Assembly (NCBI RefSeq): GCF_008329645.1
Contig: NZ_CP043474.1
Location: forward strand, 1,116,001-1,180,000
Direction of reading: 5' to 3'
Source: Mycolicibacterium grossiae
GTDB taxonomy: Bacteria > Actinomycetota > Actinomycetes > Mycobacteriales > Mycobacteriaceae
DNA length: 64,000 nt
Made by a program: the position numbers and the translations under genes. The notes beneath the pieces were generated by a model. The model saw only the letters and a list, made by a program, of their open reading frames with translations. It was not told the DNA's origin and did not search any database. This document shows, piece by piece, positions 60,161 to 64,000 of this stretch (positions are counted from its first letter, which is position 1; each line of letters starts with the position of its first letter).

Positions 60161-61315
60161 ATGAACATGCCGCCGCCTCCTGGTGGTTGGCCCAATCAGC
60201 CGCCGGGACCGACCCCCGGGCAACCGCAATACGGACCGCCCACGGGTCAGCAGCCATATGCCGGTCAGCAGCCCTATGCGCCGCAGGCACATTGGCCGCA
60301 ACAACCGCCGCCGCCTCCCCCGCCGAAAGGCGGCGGTGCGATCAAGTGGCTACTCGTCGCCATCGCGGTGCTGCTGGTCATCGGCGTAACCATCGGCGCG
60401 ACACTGCTCTTCACGCGGAGTGACGGGGGGAACCCGTCCTCACCGCCGACGTCGGGGAACGCTTCGGACTTTGCGAGCGCGAATGACACGGGGCCGGTGT
60501 CGATTATTACTGAAGAGCCGACGTGCGAAGCGTATACAGCTATCAACAACGCTTTGGCATCGACTGAATCGAACGGTTGGAACGAGATACGTCAGACCAT
60601 CGGTCCAGCGGCGACCTGGACCGAAGACCAGCGGACGATGATGTCCGGCGTAGCTCAAGCGATGCGAAACGGTGCGGAACAGGTGCTACCGCTCGCAAAG
60701 CGGACCCCCCATCGCGTGATGCGTGAACTCTATGAGCAGTTCATCGCTTATGGGCGCGCCTACGCCGAGACGATCGACACTTATACCCCTTCTAACAACT
60801 TCCTCGCCTCAACGAATGTGAACGCGGGGCGCGCGTTGATGTCGGTGTGTGACGTCATTCAGTACGGCGCAACAGACCGGATGCTTAACGTTGATGCCCT
60901 GCCTCCGCCTGACGCGACCGCCACGCCCGAGGATCTTGCCAGCCCTTCTCGCTTCTTGCTTGAGGGAAATCAAATCTGCAGCGAATGGTTAGCACAAAAC
61001 GATTCGTTCAATAATGCAACCGGCGAATGGCAAGCGGCAGCATCCGATGTTGCCGCCGCTCAATGGACGCCGGAGCGACGAGCATTGCAAGAATCAACGC
61101 TTCCAAAACTCTCCGCTTACGCCAAAGATATTTACTCGCTCGGTCAGCGAAGCGCTAATCCGGTTCTAAAAGACTTCTCAAGCGCCGCTTCACTATACCT
61201 TCAAGCTTACGTTACATCGGGTGCGGCCTATGTGCCCTCCGACAGCTTTCTTGTGGCATCGGCGTTCCGCTTCGGGAATATTGTCACGTCCGCTTGCGAA
61301 GCCGCGAGCACTTAA
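60161..61315 (+). CDS. Pro-rich anchored membrane protein with two Cys-bounded repeats (copy B)
   Basis: 384 aa, paralogue of the gene at 57788-58927. It has the same plan: Pro/Gln-rich tail (1-58), membrane helix (60-85), linker, then two repeats bounded by Cys122-Cys230 and Cys273-Cys379. The Cys-Cys distances (108 and 106) are exactly the same as in copy A although the outer domains are strongly diverged. WTE/WTP motifs are at 153 and 302. The region after 60528 is lower in GC than the neighbourhood. The stop TAA shares a base with an ATG, and espK starts 39 bases later, so the two are probably translated from one transcript. Function unknown; position suggests a partner of EspK/EspB or of the ESX-1 membrane complex. 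Confidence 0.8.
   Translation: MNMPPPPGGWPNQPPGPTPGQPQYGPPTGQQPYAGQQPYAPQAHWPQQPPPPPPPKGGGAIKWLLVAIAVLLVIGVTIGATLLFTRSDGGNPSSPPTSGNASDFASANDTGPVSIITEEPTCEAYTAINNALASTESNGWNEIRQTIGPAATWTEDQRTMMSGVAQAMRNGAEQVLPLAKRTPHRVMRELYEQFIAYGRAYAETIDTYTPSNNFLASTNVNAGRALMSVCDVIQYGATDRMLNVDALPPPDATATPEDLASPSRFLLEGNQICSEWLAQNDSFNNATGEWQAAASDVAAAQWTPERRALQESTLPKLSAYAKDIYSLGQRSANPVLKDFSSAASLYLQAYVTSGAAYVPSDSFLVASAFRFGNIVTSACEAAST
60221..60528 (+). repeat. 308-base duplicated block, copy 2
   Basis: Partner of 57833-58140; same offset (2388 bases) holds to the end of both genes, so the two paralogues align without net insertions or deletions. Confidence 0.85.
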
Positions 61316-61353
61316 TGAGCCTACAAAGGCCGACTGACGGACGGAAGGGTGAC

Positions 61354-63696
61354 ATGACCGTTCCGCCGAAGGCCTGGCCCGAGGTGAATGAGGACGACCT
61401 TGAAGCGAGGGGGCAACTCTTTGACCGCCTCCGCTTATCAATCGACGCAGCGCTCGAGAAATGGAATATGGCGCGGACCTCGATCTTCGACGAGCGGACG
61501 TGGTCCGGATCCGCGGCCGTAGCCGCTCGGGGACGTGTACTCACCTCGATCGCGGAAATGGAGGCTCAGGCGTCTGCGACGCTTAAAGCCGCGAATTTTC
61601 ACCGTCTCGCGAATCAGTCCATCGTCACCGCCAAGAGCGCCATAATTGCTATATGCAATCAAGCCCAAGCCGCCATTGACGTGACATTGGCCGCTGAGTA
61701 CGAGGATGAGGATCAACGATCGTCGGATATACAAGCAATCGTCGACGCTGCGCTTGAAGCGAACAGCCACATGGTGGCTGCAGCAGCATCCGCCATTGAA
61801 GTCGGCGCCCAATTCAACGCGCCCGCAATACCGACCTTTCTGCGCACGGGCGGTGTAGGGAATGAAGCATCCGCTTCGCAAAGCAATTCATCCTCAGGCG
61901 CGCCGCAAACACGGATGTCGACCATCAAACAAGATGCGCGGGGCACTGAAGTCGCGCCAGGAACCTCGTCGTCTGCCACACATGACCGATTCTCGGAGAC
62001 GCCAAAGGACAACAAAACTCCGCTAGCGACGTTCTCGAATTCGGCCGACGGTCGACAAGAAGCGAGGCCTGAACGCGGACCTTCATCCCAGCATGAAGGT
62101 CCGCCAGTAGCCAGCGCAGCGCAGTCAAATGAGCGGGGTGGCGGGCAACGATCCACACAAAGAATGCCGCCTCCGACGTGGGCGCTGCCTCACAGTCGTG
62201 ACGGCGGGACCGCACCCTTCATGCCGAGTGCGAGCAGCCCGGCCGGACCCGTCGCATCTGTAAGCCCAAGCGGCCAGTCCGCCCCAGCCGCTGGCGGGGT
62301 CACGGCGCCAAGCGGACAGAGCGCCAGCTCTGGTGCAAGCGCCCAGCTTTCATCCCCGTCAGACACCAAGCCCTCCCAAGCCTCCGGCGCAAGCAAGGAA
62401 GCCCAACAATCGGCATCGTCCGGCGCCGAGCCCGGCAAGGCAACCGGCGCCGGGGGCGGCAACGACCTGGCGAAGGCCATGCAGAACGCGAATCCCGTTG
62501 CGACGGCCCAACAGCCGACCGTCCCGGCAGCGTCGACGCCGCTGCCCCCGGTGACCCAACCGGCCATGCCGGCCGACCCGTCCGCGGCAACGCCGGCGGC
62601 GAACACGGCAGCCCATGCCAACGCGGGCAGCGCGGGCCACGCCGGCGGCGGCGCCATGGGCGGGACCGGCGGCGGCATGCCCGCCGCCGCCCCACCGGTC
62701 AACACCCCACCACCCGCCATGCCGCTGGCACCACCGGCCACCCCGTCACCCGCGGCGCCCACTGCTCCCGGCGGCGGGCCCATCGCCACCCCCGCCACGG
62801 CGACCGGCGCGGGCGGTCCGGGCGTGCACGCCGCGTCGACCGGCAAGACCGACGCCGCCGTCGGCGCGGCACCGGTGCCCGTCTCGGCCGCGCGTCTGGA
62901 ACGCGACGCCATCGCCTCGGCAGCATCCGGCGGCGCCGGCCGCAAGGGCACCACCGGCAACACCGCGCTCATTCTCGCTCGCCGCATCGCCGCGGCCCTC
63001 AACATCGGCGTCAGCGACTTCGGCTTCTACTGGGTCACCGGCCTGACCACCGACGGGGCGATCGTCGTCGCCAACAGCTACGGCCTGGGCTACATCCCCG
63101 ACGGCGTTCGCCTGCCCCCACAGGTCGCCATGGCCACCGCCGACGAAACCGTCACCCCCGCCGACCGCGCCACCTGGGCGACCTACCCCATCCTCGCCAT
63201 CCAGGGCTGGGCCCGAGCCCACGGCCACACGCTGCGCGCCGTCATCGCCACCGAAGAACAATTCGCCAGCTTCGACCCCGGCGCCGCCAAGATCGTTCTG
63301 CGCCCCGACGACATCCCCACCACCGGCGCGATGGACGGCCGCACCCGACTCGAGGTCATCTCCCCGCAAGCCGCCGCCCGCCTCGCCGCCGTGCCCGACG
63401 CCGCGCTCACGGACCTGCTCCCACCGGCCCCCGCCGATACCAACGCACCCGTCGACAAGTCGAACGCCCTCTGGTTCGAACTCATCAAGCCGCTCATGGT
63501 CACCTTCCCGGAGCGCGCCGGCGTCCACCTCCGAGCCTTCGTCGCCTACGCCGAGCACGCACAGGAACTGGCCCTGCATCGCGCCCACGTCGCCGCGGAC
63601 GCCGCCGCCCAACGCGCCGCCATCGCCGACTGGGTCTACTGGCAGCACCTCGCCGTCCTCATGTGGGAAGCCACCGAGGCCAACGCCGCCGTCTGA
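61354..63696 (+). CDS. espK: ESX-1 secretion-associated protein EspK
   Basis: 780 aa (about 730 in M. tuberculosis). The N-terminal part (1-160) is a helical bundle with a WSG turn at 50-52, resembling WxG/PPE-like partners. A long low-complexity linker rich in Ser, Ala, Pro and Gly (about 170-480) follows. The C-terminal domain (about 490-780) matches M. tuberculosis EspK closely: LARRIAAALN, TTDGAIVVANSYGL, YIPDGV, RAVIATEEQ, VLRPDDIP and LLPPAPADTN. EspK binds EspB and helps bring it to the secretion machinery. ATG 61354 has a strong GGAAGG ribosome site (5-base gap) and is preferred to ATG 61315. The first 850 bases are clearly lower in GC than the C-terminal part. Confidence 0.9.
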   Translation: MTVPPKAWPEVNEDDLEARGQLFDRLRLSIDAALEKWNMARTSIFDERTWSGSAAVAARGRVLTSIAEMEAQASATLKAANFHRLANQSIVTAKSAIIAICNQAQAAIDVTLAAEYEDEDQRSSDIQAIVDAALEANSHMVAAAASAIEVGAQFNAPAIPTFLRTGGVGNEASASQSNSSSGAPQTRMSTIKQDARGTEVAPGTSSSATHDRFSETPKDNKTPLATFSNSADGRQEARPERGPSSQHEGPPVASAAQSNERGGGQRSTQRMPPPTWALPHSRDGGTAPFMPSASSPAGPVASVSPSGQSAPAAGGVTAPSGQSASSGASAQLSSPSDTKPSQASGASKEAQQSASSGAEPGKATGAGGGNDLAKAMQNANPVATAQQPTVPAASTPLPPVTQPAMPADPSAATPAANTAAHANAGSAGHAGGGAMGGTGGGMPAAAPPVNTPPPAMPLAPPATPSPAAPTAPGGGPIATPATATGAGGPGVHAASTGKTDAAVGAAPVPVSAARLERDAIASAASGGAGRKGTTGNTALILARRIAAALNIGVSDFGFYWVTGLTTDGAIVVANSYGLGYIPDGVRLPPQVAMATADETVTPADRATWATYPILAIQGWARAHGHTLRAVIATEEQFASFDPGAAKIVLRPDDIPTTGAMDGRTRLEVISPQAAARLAAVPDAALTDLLPPAPADTNAPVDKSNALWFELIKPLMVTFPERAGVHLRAFVAYAEHAQELALHRAHVAADAAAQRAAIADWVYWQHLAVLMWEATEANAAV
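62801..63295 (+). repeat. 495-base duplicated block, copy 2
   Basis: Intact partner of 59334-59828, within espK residues about 483-647. Confidence 0.9.
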
Positions 63697-63812
63697 CGAC
63701 CGACCCGGCGACCACACTCCCGACAGCCACCGACGCCCCAAGCCCCAGCCCGACCCCCGAGCCGCCAACCGCCATTCGCGGCAACGCTCACCGACCGCGA
63801 CTGAGCCGACGT

Positions 63813-64000
63813 ATGTTCGACGGCGTGGACGACTTCCATCCCGAACTGCGCCGCGCCGCCCGCTACGTCCCCCGCACCGTCATCACCCGACGGACGCTGC
63901 CGACGGTCCGGCGCATGTCGAAGTTGATGGCCCGCAAGACGCCCGCCGACGTGGACGTGCTGACGCTGAGTTCCGGCGTCGGCGTCCGCCTGCACCGCCC
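63813..64000 (+). CDS. Start of an alpha/beta-hydrolase-like gene (partial)
   Basis: The frame from ATG 63813 is open to the window edge (62 codons): it begins MFDGVDDFHPELRRAARYVPR and continues with TLPTVRRMSKLMARKTPADVDVLTL, like the N-termini of mycobacterial lipase/esterase proteins of the HSL group. The catalytic part lies beyond the window, so the family is a tentative reading. No gene is visible in the 116 bases after espK. Confidence 0.5.
   Translation, partial: MFDGVDDFHPELRRAARYVPRTVITRRTLPTVRRMSKLMARKTPADVDVLTLSSGVGVRLHR

Overview
The window is about 70% G+C, packed with long genes, and looks like a chromosome segment of a fast-growing mycobacterium (Mycolicibacterium type). Markers for this are a two-module Pks12-type mycoketide synthase, FadE/FadD/WS-DGAT lipid genes, an MMPL transporter, a PtpB-type phosphatase, a fructose PTS operon and one arm of an ESX-1 type VII secretion locus. 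I saw no rRNA, tRNA, CRISPR array or insertion sequence. Gene symbols come from recognising family features and gene order; no database was searched.

Layout. (1) 85-11543 is lipid metabolism: a fused acyl-CoA dehydrogenase, a small secreted protein, an acyltransferase-FadD12-LipO operon behind a perfect KstR-type operator, a WS/DGAT acyltransferase, a second esterase and a second fused acyl-CoA dehydrogenase. (2) 11666-17595 holds a septum-formation-like membrane protein broken by a one-base frameshift, an MMPL transporter, and a short PpdK-like enzyme translationally coupled to a small unknown protein. (3) 17995-32829 holds pks12 (4163 aa) and the multidomain gene after it. (4) 32872-43605 matches the order I recall around Rv0144-Rv0154c of M. 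tuberculosis: fadE2-ptpB facing an opposite-strand series of nitrilase, EthD-like, DUF456, HAD, quinone oxidoreductase, SDR, aldehyde dehydrogenase, methyltransferase and TetR genes, plus a second TetR. (5) 43628-46792 holds a FUSC membrane protein and a pirin. (6) 46842-52796 is the complete fructose PTS: ptsI divergent from a DeoR regulator-fruK-fruA-ptsH operon. (7) 52989-63696 is the mycP1-eccE1-espB-espL-espK arm of ESX-1. The last 188 bases start an alpha/beta-hydrolase-like gene.

The most unusual part is 57.8-63.7 kb. Between espL and espK lies a duplicated two-gene unit. Each unit has an anchored membrane protein followed by espK or an espK remnant. The two membrane proteins share an almost identical proline-rich, membrane-spanning N-terminus but have strongly diverged, lower-GC outer domains. 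Each outer domain is itself an internal duplication bounded by cysteines at identical spacing. The first espK copy is degraded except for a 495-base block about 99% identical to the intact gene.

Other points of interest: three proteins with phosphohistidine swivel domains in one window, two of them lacking complementary partner domains on either side of pks12; alternating methylmalonyl/malonyl acyltransferase motifs in Pks12; a probable CTG start for the MMPL gene; and several hairpins and operator-like palindromes.
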